26,086 nucleotides of DNA from positions 1-26,086 of the forward strand of contig JAENJB010000009.1 in the NCBI GenBank assembly GCA_016844565.1, read 5' to 3'. The notes under the pieces were generated by a model that was not told the origin of the DNA, did not search any database, and was given only the letters and a program-made list of their open reading frames with translations. This DNA is from Dehalococcoidia bacterium (GTDB lineage: Bacteria; Chloroflexota; Dehalococcoidia; JAENJB01). Shown piece after piece: positions 15,353 through 23,295 of this stretch (positions within the stretch are counted from its first letter, which is position 1; every line of letters begins with the position of its first letter). The position numbers were made by a program, and so were the translations under genes.

Positions 15353-16687
15353 TTAGCGGAAGAAGGGAAATGGCTTGCCGCCCTTCTTGGCGTTGAACTG
15401 CTTGAGCATCTTTTGCATTTGAAAGAACTGGTTCAGGAACTGGTTGATATCCTGGGGGGTTGTGCCGCTACCGCGGGCGATGCGTCTCTTTCTGCTCCCG
15501 CCGATGACGTCTGGATGGCGGCGCTCTTCGGGGGTCATCGAGTTTATCATCGATTCCATCTTTTTGAGTTGCTTTTCCTGCTTGTCCTGCATATCCGGCG
15601 TCAGGCGGCCGGCGACCTTGCTGAAGCCGGGAAGCATCTCGGCAAGCTGGCTCAGAGAACCCATCTTCTTGACGGCCTTAATCTGCTCGAGGAAGTCCTC
15701 GAGGTCGAAGCGCGCGGAAGATAGCTTCTTCTCCATCTCCTGGACGCGTTTCACATCGAAGCTCTTCTCTGCCTTCTCGATGAGCGTGAGCATGTCCCCC
15801 ATGCCCAGGATTCGTGAGGCCAATCGCTCAGGGTAGAAGACTTCAAGGGCGTCCAGTTTCTCCCCGAGGCCGATGAACTTCACTGGGACGCCGGTAACAG
15901 CCCTGATGGACAATGCCGCTCCGCCCCGGGCATCTCCATCCAGCTTGGTCAGGATAAGTCCGGTCAGCCCGACCCGCGCATGGAATTCCTCGGCGACGCG
16001 CACTGCGTCCTGGCCGGTCATGGCATCCACGATGAGGATGACTTCAGCCGGTTTCAGCGTATCCTTGATCTGGACCATCTCGATCATCATGTCCTCATCT
16101 ACATGCAGGCGCCCCGCGGTGTCCACGATTAGCCAAGACACAGCCAGCTCTCTGGCCCTATTGACAGCATCGCGGCAAATCTCCGGAGCGGTGGAGCCTG
16201 TCTGTCCGGCGAAGACCGGGACCTGGAGTTGCTGTCCCAGTGTAATGAGCTGCTGGACTGCGGCAGGACGGTGGACGTCAGCGGCCACGAGCAGAGAGGA
16301 GTGTCCGGATTGTCTGAGTTGAAGAGCCAGCTTGGCGGCCGTGGTGGTCTTGCCGCATCCTTGCAGGCCAACGAGCATCACGGGTGATGGAGGAACTGGC
16401 GAAGGTGTCAGGCGGCTGGGCGTCTGTCCCAGGGTAGAGATGAGCTCTTCGTTGACGAGCTTGATCACCTGCTGGGCCGGCGTGAGGCTCTCCAGGACTT
16501 CAGCTCCTCGAGCACGGTCGCGGATCCGGTCGGTGAAGCTCTTGACCACTTTGAAATTGACATCGGCCTCCAGCAACGCCAGACGGACCTGGCGCAGCGC
16601 TTCATCGATGTCCTTGTCGCTTAGTTTGCCCTTCGCGCCGAGTTTGCGGAATACCTCGGTGAGCCTTTCGGTCAGAGTCTCAAACAT
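15353..16687 (-). CDS. ffh: Signal recognition particle GTPase Ffh
   Basis: Ffh binds the SRP RNA and signal sequences on ribosomes and docks with FtsY at the membrane, exchanging GTP-driven signals. The 444-residue protein has an N-terminal four-helix domain (residues 1-85), the G domain with GLQGCGKTT at 107-115, AADVHRPAAV, VDTAGRLH and TKLDGDARGG, and a C-terminal M domain from about 298. The M domain has methionine-rich helices and the RNA-binding motif SRKRRIARGSG. All elements are complete. The gene is convergent with rpoD across 33 bases and divergent from the Rad50-like gene. A good sigma-70 promoter sits directly upstream, and the ribosome site is weak. Confidence 0.96.
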   Translation of the reverse strand: MFETLTERLTEVFRKLGAKGKLSDKDIDEALRQVRLALLEADVNFKVVKSFTDRIRDRARGAEVLESLTPAQQVIKLVNEELISTLGQTPSRLTPSPVPPSPVMLVGLQGCGKTTTAAKLALQLRQSGHSSLLVAADVHRPAAVQQLITLGQQLQVPVFAGQTGSTAPEICRDAVNRARELAVSWLIVDTAGRLHVDEDMMIEMVQIKDTLKPAEVILIVDAMTGQDAVRVAEEFHARVGLTGLILTKLDGDARGGAALSIRAVTGVPVKFIGLGEKLDALEVFYPERLASRILGMGDMLTLIEKAEKSFDVKRVQEMEKKLSSARFDLEDFLEQIKAVKKMGSLSQLAEMLPGFSKVAGRLTPDMQDKQEKQLKKMESMINSMTPEERRHPDVIGGSRKRRIARGSGTTPQDINQFLNQFFQMQKMLKQFNAKKGGKPFPFFR

Positions 16688-16704
16688 ATCATTCTCAAAC
16701 CTGC

Positions 16705-16733
16705 ATTTTAGGAGAGTCGGGCGATAGCGTCAA
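16705..16733 (-). promoter_or_regulatory. Putative sigma-70 promoter of ffh
   Basis: On the minus strand TTGACG (16728-16733), exactly 17 bases, then TAAAAT (16705-16710). Transcription would start about 10 bases before the ffh ATG at 16687, so the leader is very short. This is the best-spaced promoter in the window. Confidence 0.65.
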
Positions 16734-16758
16734 GCTGAGCGTCGTCTGGAAATGGATA

Positions 16759-16767
16759 TGCTACAAT
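16759..16767 (+). promoter_or_regulatory. Putative extended -10 promoter of the Rad50/SbcC-like gene
   Basis: TGC followed by TACAAT forms an extended -10 with no recognisable -35 at the usual distance. Transcription would start near 16774, about 35 bases before ATG 16809. It lies back to back with the ffh promoter in a 121-base divergent intergenic region. Confidence 0.45.
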
Positions 16768-16808
16768 AGAAATCGGACAAAACGCCAGACTGGTCTTCGA
16801 GAGTTGAA

Positions 16809-19373
16809 ATGATACCGTTGCTGCTTACCCTGCGAAATTTTATGTGCTACCGGGAGAAGATGCCTCCCCTTTCCTTCGAATCCTTCCACCTAGCCTGTCT
16901 TTCAGGTGCGAATGGCCACGGCAAGTCAGCGTTGCTGGATGCTGTCACATGGGCGTTGTGGGGGGAATCACGGGCTAAGGATGATGACGAACTGATTCAC
17001 CAGGGACAGATCGAGATGGAGGTAGACTTCGAATTTGCGGTGGGCGAACAAAGGTATCGCGTAATCCGAAAGCATGCCATGGCGGGGCCGATGCGCACAA
17101 GACAGGCCAGTTTGGAACTTCAGGTGGCCACACCAGAGGGATTCAAATCTATCACCGGAGACAGCCGTCAACAAACACAGCAGAAACTGCTTGACCTGCT
17201 GCGCATGGACTATCAGACGTTCATCAATAGCTCGTTCCTGATTCAGGGTCGGGCAAATGAGTTCTCTCTGAAACAGCCCGCCCAGCGAAAAGAGGTGCTG
17301 TCCAGCATCCTGGGCCTTTCCTTCTACGATAAAGTGGGTGAAGGTGCGAGAGAGATGGCGCGGTCAAAGCAGGGAGAAGGGGAGAACCTGGAGAAGTCCA
17401 TCGCTGACATAGATGTTGAGCTTGGCAAGAGGGATGAGTACGAGAGCGAGTTCGAGAAAGCCAGAGTACACGTGCAACTGTTGGAGGGCGAGGTGCAGGC
17501 CAGAGAGGCGGAGCTACATAAGTTGCGTAGCGAGCGGGATAGTCTGGAAGGTGGGCGCGTAACGCTCCTTGAGACGGAGAAGAGGTTACATAATGATAGC
17601 TTGGAGTTGATCCGACGGCAGGGGCAGGCGAAAGAGCATCGCTCGAAGATCGAGGCCTACGAAGGACTTCTGCAGGAGCGCGAGACAGTTGAAAATGGTT
17701 ATGAGCAGTTTCAGGCGGCCAGGAAGTCTGTTGATGAATGGAACGAGAGGCTTCAGCAGCATACGCGAGTGAGAGAAGAAGTGGTTGTCATGGAGAAGGA
17801 GATAGCCCGGGCGCGGGAAGATGTGGCCGCCGAGATAAAGATAGCCAGGAGCTGGTTTTCCCAGGAGAGCGCGAAGGTCGCTCAGCTGCCAGCGTTCGAG
17901 AGACAACTGGCGGAGTTGAAGGGCCAGCTGGCAGGTCTGACTCACTCTGAGGAAGCGCAGCGGCAGAAGAACCTGAGAATGCAGGAGCTGCGATCGGAAC
18001 TCACCAGCTTGCGCTCCGAATCTGTCCGGCTGGGGAGGGAGACGAAGGCGGTTCAAGAGAAACTCGCTCTATTGCTTCACGGCGAGGCCCGTTGCCCGTT
18101 ATGTGAGACCGAGCTGGGGGTAGACGGGATACGGCGGCTGGAGGGCAAGTATCGCGATGAGCTGTTATCCGGGTCGAAGGCTGTGAAGAGCAATCAGGCC
18201 GAGCAGCAGGGTCTGGCGGGGCAGCAAGAGGAGATAGCTCGTGAGGTCAGTGAGCTTGAGACGCTGATAAGCCGCGAGGGTGCCATCAAGCAGCGAATGG
18301 TATTGCTGGAGAACCAGATTCAGGGAGCTACTGAGGCTGCTCGAAAGATGGCGGAGTGGGAGAAGAAGCTGGAAGGGCTGGAGCGTGTTCTGGAGAGGAA
18401 GGACTATGCGCATGCTCAGCAGACAGCGCTGCGAGAGCGAGAGCTGCAACTGGGAGAATTGGGGTACGACAACGGCAAGCACGGGGAGGCGCAGAAGCTG
18501 CTGAGGAAGTGTGAGGGATACGAGGCGGCATACCGGGCGCTGGATGAGGCTGATAAGGTCTTGCCTCAGGTAAGGCAATCGCTGGGGATGGCTGAGGAGG
18601 AGGTTGCCAGGCTTAAGCGCGAGATAGAGAGCGATAGCGTGAGAGTGGAGGCCTTGAAGAGAGAGATATCATCTCTGCCGCAAGTCGAAAAACAACTCGG
18701 GGTGGCCGCTCGCGAACATGAGCGACTTGGACGTGAATTGGCTGATGAGCGCCGGAGGGTAGGGGGGTTGGAGGAGAAGCTAAGGCGGTGTGTTGAGTTG
18801 CTGGATTCGAAGAGGAACAAGGTGAGACTGTTGCAGGAGTCCCGGGAGGAGGAGGGTATCTACCGGGAGCTGAGTGAGGCTTTTGGCAAGAAAGGCATCC
18901 AGGCCCTGGTCATCGAGTTGGCGCTGCCGGAGATAGAGGAAGAGGCCAATCGTCTTCTCCAGCTCATGAGCGACAACCGGTTTTCGCTTAGAATCGATAC
19001 CCAGAGGCCGACGAAATCGGGGAAAGGTACCGTGGAGACATTTGATATCAAGGTGGCCGATGAACTGGGCACGCGCGGCTACGAGATGTTCAGCGGGGGT
19101 GAGGCTTTTCGCATTGATTTAGCCCTGCGTCTCGCCCTATCGAAGGTCCTGGCCCGGCGTGCCGGCGCTCCGATGCGTACGCTCGTCATCGATGAGGGTT
19201 TTGGCACCCAGGATGTCTCCGGTAGGGAGAAGCTGGTCGAGGCTATCAACTCCATTCAGGACGAGTTCGACAAGATAATTGTCATTACCCATATCGAAGA
19301 ACTCAAGGATGCCTTCCCCGTCCGCCTTGACGTCGTCAAGACAGAGGAAGGCTCCATGGTGACAGTGAGCTAA
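16809..19373 (+). CDS. sbcC: Rad50/SbcC-type ATPase with zinc hook
   Basis: SbcC/Rad50 is the ATPase half of the Mre11-Rad50 (SbcCD) nuclease, which senses and processes DNA ends and hairpins. The 854-residue product has a Walker A GANGHGKS at 33-40, QGRANEF in the N-terminal lobe, and a long charged coiled coil (about 190-730). The coil is broken by a zinc hook CPLC (C429, C432). The C-terminal lobe has signature MFSGGEAFRIDLALRLALS near 760 and Walker B TLVIDEGFGTQD (D795, E796). Its length is nearer archaeal Rad50 than E. coli SbcC (about 1050). No SbcD/Mre11 gene lies beside it. It is transcribed alone, convergent with the small cysteine protein across 46 bases. Confidence 0.9.
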   Translation: MIPLLLTLRNFMCYREKMPPLSFESFHLACLSGANGHGKSALLDAVTWALWGESRAKDDDELIHQGQIEMEVDFEFAVGEQRYRVIRKHAMAGPMRTRQASLELQVATPEGFKSITGDSRQQTQQKLLDLLRMDYQTFINSSFLIQGRANEFSLKQPAQRKEVLSSILGLSFYDKVGEGAREMARSKQGEGENLEKSIADIDVELGKRDEYESEFEKARVHVQLLEGEVQAREAELHKLRSERDSLEGGRVTLLETEKRLHNDSLELIRRQGQAKEHRSKIEAYEGLLQERETVENGYEQFQAARKSVDEWNERLQQHTRVREEVVVMEKEIARAREDVAAEIKIARSWFSQESAKVAQLPAFERQLAELKGQLAGLTHSEEAQRQKNLRMQELRSELTSLRSESVRLGRETKAVQEKLALLLHGEARCPLCETELGVDGIRRLEGKYRDELLSGSKAVKSNQAEQQGLAGQQEEIAREVSELETLISREGAIKQRMVLLENQIQGATEAARKMAEWEKKLEGLERVLERKDYAHAQQTALRERELQLGELGYDNGKHGEAQKLLRKCEGYEAAYRALDEADKVLPQVRQSLGMAEEEVARLKREIESDSVRVEALKREISSLPQVEKQLGVAAREHERLGRELADERRRVGGLEEKLRRCVELLDSKRNKVRLLQESREEEGIYRELSEAFGKKGIQALVIELALPEIEEEANRLLQLMSDNRFSLRIDTQRPTKSGKGTVETFDIKVADELGTRGYEMFSGGEAFRIDLALRLALSKVLARRAGAPMRTLVIDEGFGTQDVSGREKLVEAINSIQDEFDKIIVITHIEELKDAFPVRLDVVKTEEGSMVTVS

Positions 19374-19419
19374 CACCGTAGCCCCGCTATGTGGGTAAGC
19401 GCGCCTGTTCGGAGTCGGG

Positions 19420-19659
19420 CTATTTGGCTGCTTTTTTCTTCGCCGGTTTCTTGGCGGGCGCCATCGTCTCGCCGCAGCACACTATGTCGCAGACATCAAC
19501 GCAGCCGCATACCTCATCCACCGTGACCACGAGGCCGCAGACCTCGCAGGAGTACTTTGCCCCCTTGCTGGCCCCGGCTTTGGCCGGAGCGGCAGCCTTC
19601 TTTTTCGCTGCGGCGGCTGCGGGGGCTTTCTTTGCTGGCGTGGTCTTCTTGGTAGCCAT
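19420..19659 (-). CDS. Small Lys/Ala-rich protein with a desulforedoxin-like cysteine core
   Basis: This 79-residue protein has three parts. Residues 1-35 are lysine, alanine and proline rich, like histone H1 tails. The core (36-66) has seven cysteines: C38, C41, C51, C53, C57, C61, C62. The tail (67-79) is again basic with PAKK repeats. The CEVCG start and CCGETM end of the core resemble desulforedoxin, the iron site at the N-terminus of desulfoferrodoxin, with an inserted CGCVDVCD loop. It could carry iron or zinc; the basic ends suggest nucleic-acid or partner binding. Both are inferences. ATG 19659 has a near-perfect ribosome site. It follows the flavoprotein gene by 26 bases on the same strand, so an electron-transfer partnership is possible. 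Confidence 0.75.
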   Translation of the reverse strand: MATKKTTPAKKAPAAAAAKKKAAAPAKAGASKGAKYSCEVCGLVVTVDEVCGCVDVCDIVCCGETMAPAKKPAKKKAAK

Positions 19660-19664
19660 GGACA

Positions 19665-19674
19665 CACCTCCTTT
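19665..19674 (-). promoter_or_regulatory. Near-perfect Shine-Dalgarno of the small cysteine protein
   Basis: AAAGGAGGTG on the minus strand, 5 bases before ATG 19659. It is the strongest ribosome site in the window and implies high expression. It rules out the GTG at 19665, which falls inside it. Confidence 0.8.
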
Positions 19675-19685
19675 TTATTTGGACA

Positions 19686-21407
19686 CTAAGAGAGTTTCAC
19701 CGGCGGGTCGATGCGTGCTCGTTTTTCCAGCTTGACCGGGTACTGTTCCACGGGCACGGGTTCGAACCTCAAAGCAAGGCCGTCTCGCTCCTGGCGAATG
19801 ATACTCCATTTCAGCCAGTCAACATCATCTCGATAAGGGTACTCCTCACGGTAATGACCAATACGGCTGTCTTTCCTCTCCAGGGCGCAGCGAAAGAGCA
19901 ACTCCAAAAGGGTGGCGTAGTTCCTGGCCTCATTGGCCTTGACCAGCTCATGCACGTCCCTGGCGCTTACCCGCGGCAGTTCCTCTTTCTGCACTCTGGC
20001 TATCTCCGCCAGGCTGGTCTTTATCCGCGTCTCATGTTTGAAGAAACTGAAAGGATACGGGATAAACACTTTGTTCAGCGACAGGTATATCTTATCAGGA
20101 CGTGGGCCACTCTTCCTTTTCAAGGGAGCCAGGGCTTCCTTGATGAAACCGTCTGCCTGCTCGGCTCTTATTTCCGCTTCGCCAGCCGCTGCAGCCCGCT
20201 TGCCGGCAGCCTCTCCCCCACGGTAGCCTGCGACGAAGCCAAAGGACTGGGCAATGCCGATGATATAGGAGTGATTTCCGGAAGTGAAGGACGCACAGCC
20301 GGCAGCATAGAGACCGGGGATGGTCGATGCGCTTTGAAGGTTGACCCTGATACCGCCCTCGCCCCCGCCGCAAACGTAGGGGACTATGGGCGTGGTCTCA
20401 ATGCGCTGTTTCTGGAGGTCTATACCCTGCTCATCGAAGGCCTTCATAGCCGACGGGAGGACGTGGCGCATGATCTCCATATCCCCGTCGGTCAGATGTC
20501 TCATATCGAAGTACACCGGGCCCCGTCCGTCTATGATCTCTTTGGCGGCTGCCTGACAGAGCTGTATTCTGGTCAGGAAAGGTTTTGCCTTGTCGGGCCC
20601 GTACTTGGGGATGATGTCCTCGCCGCTCTTGTTGACGACCCTGGCGCCGGCATTCATGTACTCGCCCTGACCGCCCGTGCAGAACTTGCGCTCCCAGAGA
20701 GGGAAGGCGGGGTTTGTTATCATTTCCATGCTCTGCAGCTCGGCCCCCGCCCGGAAGGCCATGGCCTGACCGTCCCCGGTCACTCCATCGGTATACCCTA
20801 TATGAAGCTTACCGCTAACTAGGCCGCTGGCTATGATGACTGCCTTAGCACGAAAGCGATACGGCTGCCCGGTGATGGTGTGGAAGCCGACTGCCCCGAC
20901 TACTTGGCCTTTTGTTGGCTGCAACCCGTCGGAGGTGAGAAGGTCAGTGGCGATTACCCTCTCAACGAATTGGACTCCTCTTTTCAGAGCCTGCTCCCTC
21001 AGGGTCTGCATCATCGGCCGGCCATTGATAAAGACGCAGGAGGTGACCTTCTGGCCCATTCTCTTGGCAGTGATGATCTTTCCCGAGCTATCCCTTTCAA
21101 AGGGGACGCCCCATTTCTCCATATCGCGGAAACGGTCACCCATCTCCCGCAACAGCACTTCCATGCGGGTCTGCTCCGTAAGATAGGTGGAGCGCTCCAC
21201 GATCTCTCTCAAAGCCGGCAGGACATCTTCTTCGGCTAGCGGAGCGCCAACCACGTGGATGAAAGTGCTGACTCCGGCGCTGGCTACGATGCCCTTGTCT
21301 ACGAGGGTGACGCGGGGAGAGAAATCCCTGGCTCTGATAGCGGCCCAGAGGCCGGCGGAACTGCCACCGATGATCAGCACGTCGGTATCAATTGTCTTGG
21401 TCTCCAA
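19686..21407 (-). CDS. FAD-dependent oxidoreductase, fumarate reductase / AprA-type flavoprotein
   Basis: The 573-residue product belongs to the fumarate reductase, succinate dehydrogenase and adenylylsulfate reductase alpha-subunit superfamily. It has an N-terminal FAD motif (TDVLIIGGSSAGLWAAIRA; G14-G15-S16-S17-A18-G19), KAVIIASGLVSG, and GYTDGVTGDGQAMAFRAGA. LYAAGCASFTSGNHSYI closes the FAD site. The C-terminal helical domain has NEARNYATLLEL and RKDSRIGHYREEYPYRDD, which is typical of AprA-like members. The substrate is unknown, and no iron-sulfur beta subunit or membrane anchor is adjacent. I chose TTG 21407 because a purine-rich AAGGGGGG lies 8 bases before it and the predicted transcript starts near 21440. 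The upstream ATGs at 21443 and 21458 would add residues unlike the family. Confidence 0.85.
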   Translation of the reverse strand: METKTIDTDVLIIGGSSAGLWAAIRARDFSPRVTLVDKGIVASAGVSTFIHVVGAPLAEEDVLPALREIVERSTYLTEQTRMEVLLREMGDRFRDMEKWGVPFERDSSGKIITAKRMGQKVTSCVFINGRPMMQTLREQALKRGVQFVERVIATDLLTSDGLQPTKGQVVGAVGFHTITGQPYRFRAKAVIIASGLVSGKLHIGYTDGVTGDGQAMAFRAGAELQSMEMITNPAFPLWERKFCTGGQGEYMNAGARVVNKSGEDIIPKYGPDKAKPFLTRIQLCQAAAKEIIDGRGPVYFDMRHLTDGDMEIMRHVLPSAMKAFDEQGIDLQKQRIETTPIVPYVCGGGEGGIRVNLQSASTIPGLYAAGCASFTSGNHSYIIGIAQSFGFVAGYRGGEAAGKRAAAAGEAEIRAEQADGFIKEALAPLKRKSGPRPDKIYLSLNKVFIPYPFSFFKHETRIKTSLAEIARVQKEELPRVSARDVHELVKANEARNYATLLELLFRCALERKDSRIGHYREEYPYRDDVDWLKWSIIRQERDGLALRFEPVPVEQYPVKLEKRARIDPPVKLS

Positions 21408-21446
21408 GTCAGGTTCCCCCCTTCTATGTCTATCTGGTCGCATGCA

Positions 21447-21476
21447 AGGATAAAGCATCAGTGAATCATATGTCAA
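21447..21476 (-). promoter_or_regulatory. Putative promoter of the flavoprotein / small cysteine protein operon
   Basis: On the minus strand a perfect TTGACA (21471-21476), 18-base spacer, then TATCCT (21447-21452). The predicted start near 21440 leaves a leader of about 33 bases before the TTG start at 21407 and argues against the longer in-frame starts. Confidence 0.5.
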
Positions 21477-21526
21477 TTGGGCATGATTTGAGGTTGTTTT
21501 GGAACCGCCGCAGGATGAGGTCGGTG

Positions 21527-21564
21527 CCGTTCGTGATGAGCCCTTCGACAAGCTGAGGGCGAAT
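21527..21564. repeat. Dispersed intergenic hairpin repeat of the TTCGACAAGCT type
   Basis: The segment contains CCCTTCGACAAGCTGAGGGC (21541-21560), flanked by GTTCG on the left and CGAA on the right. GCCCT and AGGGC can pair around an 11-base loop. Outer bases can extend the stem after a bulge. This is close to a short repeat I know to be scattered between genes in many environmental bacterial genomes, where it yields spurious FDKLRA or SLSKG peptides. Only one copy is in this window. It lies between cimA and the flavoprotein gene, in a 237-base gap that otherwise holds only the promoter. Confidence 0.55.
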
Positions 21565-21644
21565 CCAGACGTAATCGGGACTAATCGCACTCCCTGGTTT
21601 GCAGAAAGTGTTGTGGTGGAGGAGGTGTTAGAGCCTTCTGCATG

Positions 21645-23264
21645 TTATGCCGCCGGGGAAGCGTGGCTGATTGTTGCTTTCCCGGCCCGCCTGAAGAGCG
21701 CATATTCCAGGCTATCCGCAAGCGCCAGCCAGCTAGCTTCTATAATATTGGACGAGCTGCCGACTGTTCGCCATATCTGCTTGCCATCGCTGGACTCGAT
21801 AAGCACGCGCACCTGGGAGCCCGTGCCGGCGGTCTCTTCGAGAATGCGGACCTTATAGTCCACCAGCTTGATGGAGGCCAGCTCGGGATACGAGCTGAGC
21901 AGGGCCTTGCGCAGGGCCTGGTCAAGGGCGTTGACGGGGCCGTTGCCCTCGGCGGCGGTGTGCATGACCTGAGAGCCTACCTTCACCTTCACCGTTGCCT
22001 CCGCCATTATCTCTTCCCCATTGGCAGCGGAGGGGGGCCGTCGCCTCTTCTCGACAACCACCATGAAATCGACCAGTTCGAACGGAGGATGGTAGGACGG
22101 CTCACTGCGGTGCACGAGGAGTTCGAAGGAGGCCTCGGCGCCGTCATACTGGAAACCGCGACTTTCCAGCTCCTTGATCTGCTCCACTATTCGCTGTGCA
22201 CGCTCGCCATCCAGAGAAGCGGCGATGCCTCTTTCGCGCGCCTTATACCTGATGTTTGCCTTGCCGGATAGCTCGGAGATGAGCACCTCGTGCTTGTTGC
22301 CCACCAGGTCGGGTTTGATGTGATGGTAGCTATCCTTGCATTTGATGATGCTCGAAACGTGGTAGCCGGCTTTGTGGGTGAAGGCGTTAGCCCCCACATA
22401 GGGCAGGTGAGTATCGGGGCTCAGGTTGGCTATTTCATTGACGAAATGAGACACCTCGGTCAACTTGGCCAATCTCTCGCGGCTGAGGCAGTTTATGCCC
22501 ATCTTGAGCTTCAAGGCCGGTATGATGGAGCAGAGGTTGGCATTGCCGCATCGCTCACCGTAGCCATTGATGGTCCCCTGTACCTGGGTGATTCCCGCTT
22601 GCACTGCTGCCAGGCTATTGGCTACAGCCAGCTCAGCATCGTTGTGAGCATGGATGCCCAGGGGGAGCTGGAATCTCTGCTGTACTGTTTTGACGGCCTT
22701 CATTACTTCTGAAGGTAATGAGCCGCCATTAGTATCGCAGAGCACCAGACAATCTGCTTTTACCCGCGCCGCAGCTCCAAGTGTCTCCAGGGCATAGTTG
22801 GGGTTAGCCTTGTAGCCATCGAAGAAATGCTCGGCGTCGAAGAAGACGGTGAGCCCGTTTGCCTTCAAGAAGGCAACGGAATCAGCGATCATGCGGAGGT
22901 TTTCCTCCAGAGTGGTTTGGAGCACGCTGGTGACATGAAGGTCCCAGGTCTTGCCCACGATAGTGACCACCCCGGTTCTGGCCTCAAGCAAGGCGCGTAT
23001 GGTGGGCTCTCCATCCACTTTAGTCTTCGGCCTTCTGGTGCTGCCAAAAGCCACCAGGACCGAGTGTTTCAATCCCAGCGATGGAGCCCTCTGGAAGAAC
23101 TCGGTGTCCTTAGGGTTGGAGCCTGGCCATCCGCCCTCGATATAATGTATGCCGAGGTCATCCAGTTTCCGGACTATCTTGAGCTTGTCTTGTACGCTGA
23201 AGGATATGCCCTCGCGCTGCGCGCCGTCGCGAAGGGTGGTATCATATAGAACAATGCGTGGCAT
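21645..23264 (-). CDS. cimA: (R)-citramalate synthase
   Basis: CimA joins pyruvate and acetyl-CoA to citramalate, the first step of the threonine-independent route to 2-oxobutyrate and isoleucine. The 539-residue protein has the DRE-TIM fold start LYDTTLRDGAQREG, an IEGGWPGSNPKD loop, the metal site LGIHAHNDAELAVAN, and NGYGERCGNANL. A C-terminal LeuA-type regulatory domain (about 400-525) probably senses the end product. The length and the GGWPGSNPKD loop favour citramalate synthase over 2-isopropylmalate synthase (LeuA). The ATG at 23264 lacks a strong ribosome site. It lies 31 bases after leuB, and those dehydratase and dehydrogenase enzymes also serve the citramalate route. Confidence 0.92.
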   Translation of the reverse strand: MPRIVLYDTTLRDGAQREGISFSVQDKLKIVRKLDDLGIHYIEGGWPGSNPKDTEFFQRAPSLGLKHSVLVAFGSTRRPKTKVDGEPTIRALLEARTGVVTIVGKTWDLHVTSVLQTTLEENLRMIADSVAFLKANGLTVFFDAEHFFDGYKANPNYALETLGAAARVKADCLVLCDTNGGSLPSEVMKAVKTVQQRFQLPLGIHAHNDAELAVANSLAAVQAGITQVQGTINGYGERCGNANLCSIIPALKLKMGINCLSRERLAKLTEVSHFVNEIANLSPDTHLPYVGANAFTHKAGYHVSSIIKCKDSYHHIKPDLVGNKHEVLISELSGKANIRYKARERGIAASLDGERAQRIVEQIKELESRGFQYDGAEASFELLVHRSEPSYHPPFELVDFMVVVEKRRRPPSAANGEEIMAEATVKVKVGSQVMHTAAEGNGPVNALDQALRKALLSSYPELASIKLVDYKVRILEETAGTGSQVRVLIESSDGKQIWRTVGSSSNIIEASWLALADSLEYALFRRAGKATISHASPAA

Positions 23265-23295
23265 CGGTTTACGGTTCTTTCGTCAGTAGGATGGC

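Noticed and set aside
19854..20822. 322-residue frame on the + strand opposite the flavoprotein
   Set aside because: Antisense shadow; the minus strand has complete FAD-binding motifs in this span.
21082..21114. Second SLSKG-like copy of the dispersed repeat on the + strand
   Set aside because: The peptide similarity is coincidental; the bases encode a conserved part of the flavoprotein and lack the TTCGACAAGCT core.
21443..21590. N-terminal extension of the flavoprotein up to 21590
   Set aside because: The extra residues derive from the dispersed repeat (SLSKG peptide) and the promoter region. The family domain begins just after TTG 21407.
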